Source of the DNA: Yamagishiella unicocca
Taxonomy: Eukaryota > Chlorophyta > Chlorophyceae > Chlamydomonadales > Volvocaceae
Direction of reading: 5' to 3'
Assembly (NCBI GenBank): GCA_003116995.1
Contig: BDSL01000128.1
Location: forward strand, 124,001-188,000
DNA: 64,000 nt
How positions within the stretch are numbered: position 1 is the stretch's first letter; each line of letters begins with the position of its first letter. Made by a program: the position numbers and the translations under genes. This document shows, piece after piece, positions 1 through 10,495 of this stretch. The notes beneath the pieces were generated by a model. That model was not told where the DNA came from. It searched no databases and was given only the letters and a program-made list of their open reading frames with translations.

Positions 1-2861
1 TATCGGAGTGCAAACACTTTGGAGGATGACGAGGAAATGCAAAAGGCGCTGGACGCCATCAACGATATGAACGCCCGTACCCCGCCCCCGCCTTCGCTGT
101 CGCGCGAAACGTGCCACACGGAGGAGCACTCCGAAATCGATGGCCGCGTCGTGAAGTGGGGTGCTGATCATTTCACGGTGCGGCTCGGGGGCTGCTGTGA
201 CAGCAGGCTTTGACAGCAGGCTGTGACAGCTAGCGCTGGCTTGTGTGTAAGCTATTGCGCCATGACAGTGTGAATCCCCTTCGGTCAAACTTGTGCTGCC
301 GTTGCTGCAGGAAACATCCGGCGAGTGCTGTGGCGCATGTACGACCCACCCTGAATGCAACGTGTGGGTGTGGTGTGCAGAGGAGGGCGGCTGTGGCAGC
401 GGGCGACTGCACAAGGAGTGCTGGCTCAAGAAGAACAGCGTAAAGAACATTATGGACAGCCGCGGTTATTCTCATCCAGGTGCTGACGCTAATGTTTAAC
501 CGGGACGAGCATCGGAAGACTGGGGGGCAAATGACAGCTGACGGCCGTGATTGCGCCGGATCTTTCATTCGAATCACATCGGGAGCTTGGCAGACAGCTG
601 ACTGCACGCCACTCCGTGCTCGTACGGATTACAGTCCAGCCGCGATGTAGGGGTGTTAAGGTCGCGCCATAAGCTGTTGGTCCGGTGCGGAGACATGAGC
701 GGGTTGACCCAGATGGGACATTGGAGGGTAATGGGAGCGGGTATGTTGCCGGCTCCGAACGGATTCAAGAATAGTGGTAAGCGCCGATGCCGGGTCGTTC
801 GGCGAACTTGACGGCCAACGTGCGACAGTGTACGTGCGGCCTGGACAGCTACATACAGCCCCTCAAGCATCCCCACACCTGCAGCTCAGAACGTCAATTC
901 CTTGCATCCGCGCAACCATCCGTTTCGGAGCCCTAGGAAGCGAATTTGCCTGCACACTTGGTTGCTGGTATCGGCAGGCGCCCCTGTTCCGGCACCCCGG
1001 CCATACCGTGCTCCATGCCCTCACCACCGCCGTGCTCCCCCGGCCCCTCGGCCCTCCACCGCCGCACACGCTCGCCTCAGGCATCCCCTGGACCTCCGGC
1101 GCCCTGTACAAGCCCGAAGAGCACTTGCGGGTCGTCGAGAGCGAACGGCTGCGGCTGGAGGCGTTGCGGGACAACCCCAAACTGCCGCTCGTATTCCTGG
1201 ACATTTCTGTCAAAGGCGCGCGAGGGAGCGGGCGGGAGGGAGAGTGCCGCAGGCGAGGCGGCCGGCAGCTGCACCCGGCTGCTGCGCTGGGCTGCTGCTG
1301 CCAGCGCAACGAAGCGCGAGGAAGCAGCACGTGCGCGTGCACGCAGTCAGCTAGGCATGCGCGTGCTATAATGATAGTGAGCCCGTGAACGGAGTAACTC
1401 AACATCTGTGTTGGATAGGAGTTGCTGATGGGGACGGCATCGAATGTATGCAACGTCTCCGCAGCGATATCAAACGGCAACGGCACCGTGCACCTGTGGC
1501 AGCGGCAGCTGGGAGCAGTAGGCGACGTGTCCAGCTGCCGCTGCCAGGCCAGGCAGACTGCACTCGAGACTGCTGTTCCAGGACATGTTTTGGCGCGCCT
1601 GCCGAAGCCACATTCGTTTCCCGAGCTGCGGCACGCTTTGAAAGATCACATCCCCGGCGATGGGCGGCTCAGTCCGTTGCCGCTTTCTTAATAGAAGAGA
1701 ATTCCTCAAGCCAAGCCTTCACATGTGGCGTTTGCCCCGGCGCAGGCAAGTACGTTGGCCGCATTAAGATCGTGCTGTTCAAGGACGAGTCGCCGAGGGC
1801 CGCCGAGAACTTCCGAGCGCTGTGCACCGGTGCGTCAGCCGGCCTACAGTTGCGGGGGGCCTGCTTGCGGGCGGGTGACGCATGCGACAGGCCCTGGCCG
1901 CGAAGTGTCGCTTTGGCACACAGGGGCACAGGGAAACAGGGGCACAGGGAAACAGGGACACAGGCAAACAGGGGCACAGGCAAACAGGGGCACAGGCAAA
2001 CAGGGACACAGGCAAACAGGGACCCAGGGACCCAGGGACCCTCGCGGGGGGCAGCGTGTAGGGTCCGGTGCGGCTGGACTGCTCAGTGCGCGTGTGGCTG
2101 CGTGCCTGCATAGGAGCAGGGGGAGAGGGGGGCAGGTGGCCACAGGGGCACCGTATGGATGGTGTGGGGTGCAGGGCGTGCTACTGGCTGCTCGAATGAT
2201 GTGGGTCAGGCCGGGGGTAGGCTACACGGTGGGCTGCTTGGCGAGCTGGCTGCTGGAGGCGGGGTACATAGGGTACACGGCTGCTGGAGGCGGGGTACGT
2301 AGGGTACGCGGTGGCTGCGGGCTGAGGGGACCCTACACCGCCGGAAAGGAGGAGGCAGGCACGGAGCGTAACCGTGGTTACCTAGGCTGGGGACGGGTCC
2401 GCACGCGGCACCTACCGCCGGTGCTGCGGCCGCAGCCCTGCGGCTGCGTCCCTTCCTCCCTCCCTCCACGCGCCCACGCCTCCACCGGCGCGGCGCCAGT
2501 AACCCGTGAGGGTCCAGGCGCGCTGGATTGGGCTGCCGTGCAAAACTGACAACCGCCACCGTTGGCTCCGTGTGCGCGCAGGCGAAAAGGGCATCGTGCC
2601 AGGGGGCCACGAGGGGTCCGGCAGGCCCTATCACCTCAAGGTAGGTGGGGTTGAGGAAAGCCCGCGGACTAAGAAGCCCATGAGGAAACCGTTTTGTACA
2701 CACGTTGGTGGGGGCGGTGAGCGGGCGGGTTGTGTTGAGTTGGGACGAAGGCCGCTTGGCGTCCTCGGCTCGCTCGGTTGGCATGGGCCGAGGTGGACGC
2801 ACGCACAGGTTGGCTCACCCATGTTGGATGCACACAAAATGTCAGCATGGAGTTGTGAGAG

Positions 2862-2927
<66 letters not shown>

Positions 2928-4355
2928 TGTGTTCGCAACACGTACGCAAGGTGCCTCCTGCCGTGGTGCGCTATGGCCGCGGCGGCGCCCGGAGGTTTGA
3001 GTTTGCGGGGGAGGGGGAGTTTTTGGGGGAGGGGGAGTTTTTGGGGAGGGGCATTGGACTGTCGACGTGGAATTAAGACGTCCGAATTACGACGAATTAA
3101 GCTGTCTCCTGTTGCGCTGCTGGCTTGCTGCTGTCTCGGTGTGGCTGCCCGGCCCCCCCCACGTGTCCGCTGCGACGCTGACACCCCCACTGCCGCCGCC
3201 CCCGTGCCGCCCATCTTGCCCCGATCCACAGGGGGCGACGTTCTACCGCATTATCGACAGGTGGGTCCTGCCGCACGGTGGTGCTGGGTAGCGAGGGAAC
3301 GTCTAGGGCGGTGCTGGGTAGCGAGGGAACGCGCAGGGCGGTGCTGGGTAGCGAGGGAACGCGTAGGGCGGTGCTGGGTGGATTTAGGGTTGATCAACGG
3401 CCCATTGGCGCCGTATTTCCGCCCCAGTGGACTGACTGCTGAGATGGATGTGACCGACCTGCATGCCCTGCGGCAGGTTCATTGACCAGACCGGCGCCAA
3501 CACAGAATCAATATACGGCGGGGCCTTTAAGGACGACCCAGGTGGCTTGTCCCTAAAGCACGACCGCAAGGTGCGTTCTTGGGACTCGAGGGATTCGGAT
3601 CAAGGGACGGCTCGGCTAAGGTATGACAAATGGCGCCGACCGCGTGGGCCGTACGCCACCTACATGCCCACGCCCGCCCTTAACACGCAGGGCTGGGGTT
3701 GGTCCCCCTGGGTTTGGTGCAGGCGGAGGTACCGCAGCTGTAGGTACCGCAGCTGTAGTACCGTAGCTGTAGTACCGTAGCTGTTGGTACCGTAGCTGTA
3801 GTACCGTAGCTGTAGGTACCGTAGCGTCAGCTGCTGCTACCGGTATGTTGCGCGCAGGGACTCCTGTCCATGGCCAACGCCGGGCCGGACACCAACACCA
3901 GCCACTTCTCCATCCTCATGGCGCCGGCGCCACACTTGGACGGCCACTACACGATCTTCGGGGAGGTGGTCGAGGGCTTTGAGGTAGGAAGGCGGGGGGG
4001 CAGGCGGGCGGGGTTTCCGGACGCGTGGCTGGGCGGTGGCGCTCCACGGCACAGGGGTGCTCTGGGACAGGGGTGCTCTGGGCCTAGTTCCAGGTTTTCC
4101 ATGCAGTGTCAAGTTGGTTTCATAAAATAACTGAATGCGGCTACCGGTATTAAGCTGTCTCGTCGTGGAAGCTGACGGTGAGAATGCCTGAGTTCTATTG
4201 GTGAGCATGGTGCCAAGTAGGAGGGGTCACTCGCTGGTCTGCGCTGGCATGTGCAGGTGGCGGAAAAGATCAACGCGCTGGCTCGCGGCAAGCCCAGCAA
4301 CACGGCGGGGCCCGAGGAGGAGGCGGTCATCGCGGAGAGCGGCCAGCTTAGGTGA
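1..4355 (+). CDS. PAN/Apple-cyclophilin fusion protein (5' partial)
   Basis: Exons read by phase-consistent splicing: 1-177 (start lies outside the window), 311-439, 713-776, 1081-1215, 1746-1829, 2582-2640, 3232-3260, 3477-3570, 3858-3983, 4257-4355 (TGA); about 331 residues in view. The first four exons encode a Cys-rich PAN/Apple-like module ([20 protein letters not shown], then PWTSGALY), a fold that binds protein or carbohydrate. The rest is a cyclophilin-type peptidyl-prolyl isomerase domain ([61 protein letters not shown]). The catalytic Arg (RII) and Phe of the fold remain, but the GGDFT loop is missing and the usual Trp121 and His126 positions (CypA numbering) are His and Tyr, so activity or cyclosporin binding may be changed. 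The intron after 1215 seems to use a GC donor. The small exon 713-776 is inferred only from phase and donor quality. Targeting is unknown because the N-terminus is missing. Confidence 0.85.
1917..2040. repeat. Intronic minisatellite, about 16-bp unit
   Basis: Tandem copies of a unit like GGGGCACAGGCAAACA lie inside the cyclophilin intron 1830-2581, followed by GGGACCC triplication. No coding continuity; simple tandem repeat. Confidence 0.9.
2863..2931. repeat. (TG)n microsatellite
   Basis: Long uninterrupted TG dinucleotide run bordered on both sides by GAGAGAG, in the cyclophilin intron 2641-3231. It is followed at about 3005-3055 by G-runs separated by TTTTT, a possible G-quadruplex tract. 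Confidence 0.95.
3280..3380. repeat. 30-bp tandem repeat, about 3.5 copies
   Basis: Unit begins GGTGCTGGGTAGCGAGGGAA at 3280, 3310, 3340 and 3370, in the cyclophilin intron 3261-3476. Confidence 0.9.
3726..3825. repeat. 14/15-bp tandem repeat, about 7 copies
   Basis: Repeated GGTACCGTAGCTGTA-like units in the cyclophilin intron 3571-3857. The unit contains KpnI-like GGTACC and AGCT palindromes. Confidence 0.9.
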
Positions 4356-4433
4356 TGCGCATCACGCGAGGTGATTGGACCAACAGATCAGCTTAGGTGA
4401 TGCGCATCACGCGAGGTGATTGGACCAACAGAC
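4344..4433. repeat. 45-bp direct duplication across the stop codon
   Basis: Two nearly identical 45-bp copies (4344-4388 and 4389-4433). The first contains the last codons and TGA of the cyclophilin gene. Because 45 is a multiple of three, reading through the first TGA would meet the duplicated TGA in frame at 4398-4400. Confidence 0.95.
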
Positions 4434-4762
4434 CCGCGGAGTGGATGTACGGCACCCGCGGCGCGCGCGCGCGCGCGCGTGTGTGTATATATACCCGGGG
4501 GCACCCGGGGCGCGCCTGAGAACCTTAGGCCTCGACTGCTCACCGCGCGCAGGGGCCGGTGGTCTGGGTACGCCCCCGAGTGGCTGTAGGGACGGACCGA
4601 CCGGCGGGCGCCTCTGGGCGTGCGTTGCGTTGCCGGGGGTCGCGAGAATAACTCGTGTGCGAAGATAAAACCATTGCCGGGGGGGGCGCCTGGGAAAAAA
4701 CATTGCCGGGGGGGGCGCCTGGGCGGAGGGGAGGTAATAAGTCCTTGCCTCTTGAGGCCGGA

Positions 4763-4767
4763 TGTAA
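4763..4767 (+). terminator. Candidate poly(A) signal TGTAA (cyclophilin gene)
   Basis: TGTAA is the usual volvocine poly(A) signal. This is the first I found on the forward strand after the stop at 4355, giving a 3' UTR of about 0.4 kb. Confidence 0.45.
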
Positions 4768-6178
4768 GTAACCTCACCACGGACAACGGGCGGCACTGGG
4801 GACGGGCGAGCTCGTGCGCGGCCTGGAGATTGTGGTCTGTTTGTTGAGTGCCGGTAAGCCGTGTGGTTATGTACTGCTGAGCTATGAAACAGGGCGCTGA
4901 GCCGTGTCATGTGGGTCGATGCGAGGACAGACCGAGGCAGGAGGCGAGAAAGCGAATGCCAGGCTGCGCGTGGGGGTGTGCGTGTGCGCGTCTGTGGGTG
5001 TGTGGTGGTCGGAAGGGGTGGCGCATTGGTGTAGAATGACTGTTGGGCCGTGGGAGTGCGGGTGGGCCTATCATGTGGCCGAAGATTGCCCTGCGGCGAG
5101 CGGCTTGCCAGGTGAGCTGTCCGGTGCTGGAGTGCGGAGCGGTCCGGGGGAGCACGCAAGCGGGAGGAGCCCTTGAGGCGCCGGTTGGCGTGCTGGAGCG
5201 GGGGTGGGACGTCACAAGCGGGTCGTGGGTGCGTGGTGTTTGCGATGGCCGCCTGTGGGGACTGGGGAGTCGGGGGATTCTGCTCATGGCGCCGAAGAGG
5301 CGGTCTGTGCGAGGGATTGCGGCGCTGTTGTCCCCATGGATGCTGCTGGCACCAGCGTATGCTGCGTGCAGTGCGGGGGTGGGTGAGGTGCTAAGGCAGA
5401 TTGTTACATAGGTCGGTCTGAAATGCAGTTGAAGTCCGTGAATAAGGAAACGGCTGGTGCCCTGTGTTTCTGCCGCCGACCGGACCTCCTGGCCGGAGCC
5501 CGATTGGGAGCCCGATTGTGGCAGTGCAGCGGGGGGGATGTCCGGAACGAGGCGTAGGTGTGCCCTAAGCCCTCCCTCCCTCTAAATAGCATAGTCCGTG
5601 GCCATCAAAGGCTCCCGGACCAAACCCCCTCTCAGTGGAGATGTTCGCCACGACAACTACCTCGTCAGCAGGGGGCCCATGGACTGCGGAAAACACGAAC
5701 ACCCTGACCTCTAGTCCTAGTCCTCGGGCGGCCCCGAGGTCTGCGCAGATTTGGACGGTGCGGTACGGCACACGTCCCCATTCATGGCGCGAACTACTGC
5801 GGCAGAAAGAGGTGGATGCCTGTTGTATTGGTTGCTGACCGCTGCTGCGGCTCATAGCAACTGCTGTTCACTACCCCAGCGCCTTAGCCCTCGTGCTCGC
5901 ATAGCCGTCATACTTCCGGGACATGTGAAGCGCCGGGCTGCTGGATCACCTACGGTATACCTGTTGTTTGAGTTATCGCAACGTCCTGTTGCCAGCCGCG
6001 CGCGAGGACATACACTGCCGTGGGCATAGTCAAGCACTTGGCTCCGTTCCTCTCTTCGATCACACCGCTGCCACCGTGCCTCCCAATAATATCCAACAAC
6101 AGCCCGCCTACGCACCCCTCCAAACGGCACTACTTGCGCTCCAAACCGACGGATTCGCAACCGCCATATTCCTCGCGG

Positions 6179-6183
6179 TTACA
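6179..6183 (-). terminator. Candidate poly(A) signal TGTAA (TMEM64-family gene)
   Basis: Reverse-strand TGTAA about 170 bases past the stop at 6349-6351. Placement fits the short 3' UTR expected, but no transcript evidence exists here. Confidence 0.45.
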
Positions 6184-6348
6184 GCTGCAAGATGCAACCC
6201 GCCTCGCAGCCAGCCGCGCCCTGGTTCCTTTAAACCCTGAAGCCTTAACGCAGGGTCAGCCTTCGGACACGGCAATACTGCTCTGCTGGACTCACGTCTG
6301 CGACCTGCTACTTCCCCCGCCCCCTCCCCTCTCCTGCCACCCGTACAA

Positions 6349-9300
6349 CTACCCCTTCCCCGCCGCCGCCATCTCCAAGTCCCCCCCTAACCCGCCCGGT
6401 CCCGACCCCGCGCCCCCGTCCGCAACCGACTTGAGCACTGACGTGATGGCGCGCTTACTAAGCACATAGCCGTACACAATCGTGACGCACAGCAGCGCCA
6501 TGTAGATCGTCGAGCTGAGCAGCATGTGCGCCCGGCTGCCGTCATCCCCACCTTCCTCGCCCTCGCTACCGTCTGGGTTGGCCCTCCGGTAGGCGTACTG
6601 CGTCACGAGCTTCCCGCGCGCTAGCTCCGCGACCACACTGGTGGAGAGCGTTCCTGCGGCGTGGAAGGAAGGACACCAGGAGGGTGAGGAAGCGGGAATT
6701 CCGCCCCAGCCGGAGGCGCCAGGGGCCGAAGGAGCACCAAAAGCCGATAAGGTGTGTGCGCCGGTGCGAGCCCTCCTGTGACCGCAACGCGTCACATGGC
6801 CGACGGACGCTGGCGCCCCACCCCACCTAGGTATACGTAGAGGCAGGTCCAGGGGATGATGGCGGCTGCGGAGGACAGCGTGTAGGCCAGGAAGGAGATG
6901 GGCGTTAGCGCGGCGGCGTAGTTGAGGATGTTGTACGGCAGGATGGGCGAGAGGCGCAGCAGGCACATGAGCTTCCAGCCCTCCTTTCTGATGGCCGCCT
7001 CCTGCGGTAACACACACAGAGGAATGGAGGGAGGGTGGGGCCGCGAGGCCGTGTGTGCGGCGGGGTGCCAAGACGGGCCTGTGTGCGGCGGGGTGCCAAG
7101 ACGGGCCTGTGTGCGGCGGGGTGCCAAGACGGGCCGTGGAGGAGGTGCAGGTGCATCAGGGACTCGGATACTCCGTGGGCCCCCACACCAAACACCGTTG
7201 CCTCGGCACCGTCGGTGTGGAGGCATCCGTTACCTCCACACCAAACACCGTCGCCTCCATGCCGTCGGAGGCAACGGATGCCTCCACAACAAACAGCGTG
7301 TTGCTTCCGCACCGCCGTCCCGTCCTCATCCGCAAGGCACGCGCTGCTGCAGCAGCCCCCGGCAGCCGCACCACGCCGACAGGTGCCCCACACGCCCATG
7401 CAACGGGGTGCGGTCTCCTCTCGCCGCCATGACCTCCCCCAAGGGGCCCAGTTGACTGCGTTCCCGCTCCTGGCCCCGGGCTCCGAAACCAACCGCCAAC
7501 GGCCGCGCAGAATGACTCACGATCTGCGGGAAGTTGGGCACTCGCTGCAGCAGGTACGACTTCACAGAGGCGCGGAAGAGGTACCGACCGAGCAGGAAGG
7601 CCAGCGCCTGGCCGACTGAGGACGCGAACCAGGACACCACCAGCCCCGCATACAGCCCGTAGAGCGCCCCCGTGATGGCCTGCATGATGTCACAACCACA
7701 TGGACGCAACAGGGGGTAAGAAGGTCAAACGCGAGGCGGTCGGTGGTGCAGTTAAGCAGGAAGCTGCATCGTGCGTGTGCGAACGGGCGTGATCAAATGC
7801 GTAAGAAAGCCGCGTGTTCCGGTGGTTCACGAGGTCGGGCGGCGGGGCCGATGGGGCGAGTGGCGGGCAGGTTGATACCATTCCCATGGCGGGAGCCCGT
7901 GCGGATGGTCCGGCTGCTGTGGCCTCCCAGTGCTCTTGTGCCGCCCGCCCGCCACATACACGCTCTGAGACCCTACACGCCTCCCCATGTGGCCGTCCGT
8001 GTGGCGGCAGACGCACCCACTGCCAGGTGGCTACCGCCCACGCCCACGCGACCGCCTCCCCCGCCCCCGGTTCACTCGCCTGTAGCAGCATGGCCGGGAA
8101 GAGGAGCACCACCGCCATGATGTGGAAGAGGACGAAAAGGTGCAGCGAGCCCAGGGGGTTCGCCTGTGTGCGGGGAAGGGGGTGGCGGGAAGGGGGTGGC
8201 GGGAAGGGGGTGGCGGGAAGGGGGTGGCGAGAAGACCCGGTTACACGTCATAGGGAACGGAGTGTGTAGATGTGTGTGGGGGGGTGGGGGGGGGGGTTAA
8301 CGAGCAGGGAGTCCTGTGTTGGAAAAAGGCGTGGGGCGGACGGTAGGGGACGGGACGCGGGGAAACGGGGCCATCAGCGAGTGGCGGCAAAGACGTCGTT
8401 ATGGGGGCACAACCTATCACAACTGACACGCAACCTATCTTTGCAGTGTCAGCGGACGCGAAGGCGCCCTGGAGCACCACCAGCCGCGCAAGACAACAGT
8501 TATTTATGTTTGATAGACTGCCGCGCGGCGCTGCTCGGCGAGGTCAGGTCACCAGGCAACAACGCTGCAGACCGCACGTGGCGCATGTGGGACCGCACGT
8601 GACGCATGTGGGACCGCACGTGACGCATGTGGGACCGCACGTGACGCATGTGGGACCGCACGTGACGCATGTGGGACCGCACGTGACGCATGTGGGACCG
8701 CACGTGACGCATGCGAGACCCCGCGCGTATGTTTGCAGTGCCAGTGACCAAGCTCCCGTTGCTGGCTCCCGTTGCGGCTGCCTCTCTTTATCTGCTCCCC
8801 ATTTGCCCTTCCTTCAAATGCCCATCCCAGGTCCAGCCTGGCTCGTCAGATGCGGTGTCGCACCCGGATAGCTCAGCTGATGCCAGCGCCTGTGATGCCG
8901 CCACCGCAACTCCCCCCCCTTCTGTGACAGTAGCCAGCGTCCCACCACATTATTGTCTGGGTCTCTGCCAAGAATGCACCCACATATATGGAACTGGCCG
9001 ACCCAGCTGTATCGCCGACCCAGCTGTAAATACGGCGTTGCCTAGAGTCGCACTCCGCATGACGGGGCCCTCTCAAGTGGCTCCCCTCCCCCGCCGAACC
9101 CGAATGCACCGTGCTGTCTCTAAGTTGGGTTGAGTGTACAATTGCAGAGACTCGATCCAGTCTCTGAAAATAGCGTGGCAACGGAACCTGGGGGCACTTC
9201 ACTCAGGGAACGGCGCCTCCCCGCATTCCGTGGCCTCGTTTTGCGCATAGCATTGCCTCCTCCCTATGTGCGCACTCCCCCTAGCCAACTTAGCCGTAAC

Positions 9301-9610
9301 GATCAAGCTGCCGTACCTGAATTTTGAGGACGAAGTGAGCAAGCTCGCCGCTGTGGACGTACTTGTAGCTGAGAAGCGACAGCCCGACGAACACGACCAA
9401 GGCGAGGAGCTTGCCGCCTTGAATGTCCACATTCCGGGCCCGTGCGGCTCCTGGGGGAGCACCGTTTGCGCTGGCGAGGCTGCTACTGCTCCCGGCTGCG
9501 CTGTCTGAGCCGCCATTCCCCGACAGCGCCAATGAAGAGCGTGAGGCTATAATTTGTCCACTTTCTGTGGAAGGAATACTGGTTGTCGCTCCCTCAGCGC
9601 GGGTCACCAT
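6349..9610 (-). CDS. TVP38/TMEM64 (VTT, SNARE-associated/DedA-like) family membrane protein
   Basis: Five exons, all phases joining: 9610-9317, 8163-8080, 7679-7521, 7001-6827, 6653-6349 (TAG); 338 residues. The first about 64 residues are Ser/Ala-rich and hydrophilic. A first membrane segment (about 66-84) is followed by the VTT core: a hairpin (PLGSLHLF, VVLLFPAMLLQ), the Gly-rich ALYGLYAG segment with the family LGRYLFR motif, RLSPILPYNILNY, and a further membrane stretch ending YVYLG. One more hydrophobic segment lies near the C-terminus (IYMALLCVTIVYGYVL). Family members act in endomembranes (yeast Tvp38, vertebrate TMEM64/TMEM41), probably in lipid scrambling or trafficking; the exact role here is inferred. 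The intron after 8080 has a GC donor (CAG/GCGAGT). The ATG at 9608-9610 faces the ankyrin gene across an 885-bp promoter region. Confidence 0.88.
7053..7136. repeat. 28-bp tandem repeat, 3 copies
   Basis: Unit GTGTGCGGCGGGGTGCCAAG plus 8 bases, in the intron 7002-7520 of the TMEM64-family gene. Confidence 0.9.
7217..7287. repeat. Intronic inverted repeat (15-bp perfect arms)
   Basis: GTGGAGGCATCCGTT at 7217-7231 is the exact reverse complement of 7273-7287, with a 41-base loop. It lies within the TMEM64-family intron 7002-7520, in sequence that also repeats CACCAAACACCGT and so looks fold-back in nature. Confidence 0.85.
8177..8233. repeat. 14-bp tandem repeat, 4 copies
   Basis: GGGAAGGGGGTGGC repeated just upstream (gene sense) of the acceptor of the exon ending at 8163, within intron 1 of the TMEM64-family gene. 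Confidence 0.9.
8571..8717. repeat. 21-bp tandem repeat, 7 copies, each with a CACGTG G-box
   Basis: Seven units of ACCGCACGTGACGCATGTGG plus one base, in intron 1 (8164-9316) of the TMEM64-family gene. Every unit carries the palindrome CACGTG, the core site of bHLH and bZIP factors, on the same helical register every 21 bp. Either an inert minisatellite or an intronic enhancer-like array; sequence alone does not decide. Confidence 0.9.
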
Positions 9611-10495
9611 GAGCAGGTGCCGCTAGGTGCTTGCCGACCCGTCCTGTCTGATGCCTTTAGCCATTAACAGTGGGAGACACTATTCGCCTATACTCCGTTG
9701 TATCATCCTGAAGACGAGGTGTGATTTTCGAAGAAGCCCGTGTTCGATCAATAGCCACTTTGCAATGACGTGTTTGCTATGAGGGTTTAAACTATCACGT
9801 TTATGATAGTATGTAATAAATGAACTGAGGGTAGGGAATGCGTGCATATAGTAGTGAAGAAACAAAAGGTCGTGCCAACGAATCGGTCATGCAGATTTAG
9901 CGCGCCCAGCGCCCACAACTCCAAGCGTATACCCGTATGCTAATAACACACCAATTTCAAATTCTACACGCATCGCTGCATGCCCCTTGCATTGTTTCCC
10001 TTCCCCTGCCCAAAGACCTAAGCGCTGTACGATGGTAATGGTACATTTAAACTGCTGCATTGGCTACCATTATTAGAAGGAATTATCGTCTTCCTGCCTC
10101 GCGTACGGTTCGAAATGTGTGAAGACCCAGGGTCGGGAAAACCATTCCTCCGATCCACCAGTGCGCAGTCAGTCACGCCTTTAGCTAGCCAGCTCGATTG
10201 AGCGGCTTGACGAAAACTGCCAGTGAGGTCGGAGGTCGGACTCGTGGACTAGTCCAAGAGCCACGCTTGAGGGCTCGGCGGAGCCGTCTCGGCAGTGCCC
10301 ACACGCCGTCACCTCCAAGACGGCCTAAGTCACCGTCCGTTCTCAGTATGGGCACCGCGGCCCTGCTCACACGCCCTTCCCTCTACGATGAAGAAACCTT
10401 AGCACCCGATCGTTTACCACCCTCCCACCAAACACCCTTGCGCCCAGCCTAGCACCCAGTTCCACTGCCCCCAAAACCTCCTTAGCTCCACCACC
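9611..10495. promoter_or_regulatory. Divergent promoter region (TMEM64-family gene / ankyrin gene)
   Basis: 885 bp between two outward-facing start codons. No reading frame of note. The segment near 9700-10080 is clearly more AT-rich than the flanks. No single TATA or initiator can be assigned with confidence. Confidence 0.55.

Larger units (their letters stand above)
4356..6348. other. Convergent intergenic/3' UTR region
   Basis: No gene found on either strand between the convergent cyclophilin and TMEM64-family genes. It holds a (CG)n(TG)n(TA)n run at about 4450-4492 and a duplicated segment at about 4669-4725 (each copy has ATTGCCGGGGGGGGCGCCTG). The TGTAA at 4763 and reverse TGTAA at 6179 would end the two transcripts. 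The reading frames here look like random GC-rich sequence. Confidence 0.6.

Noticed and set aside
2865..3485. Frames containing poly-Val-Cys or poly-His-Thr
   Set aside because: Products of the (TG)n microsatellite in an intron.
8858..8935. tRNA-like A-box sequence (GGATAGCTCAGCTGATGCC)
   Set aside because: No matching B-box, no foldable acceptor stem or anticodon arm; it lies inside intron 1 of the TMEM64-family gene.
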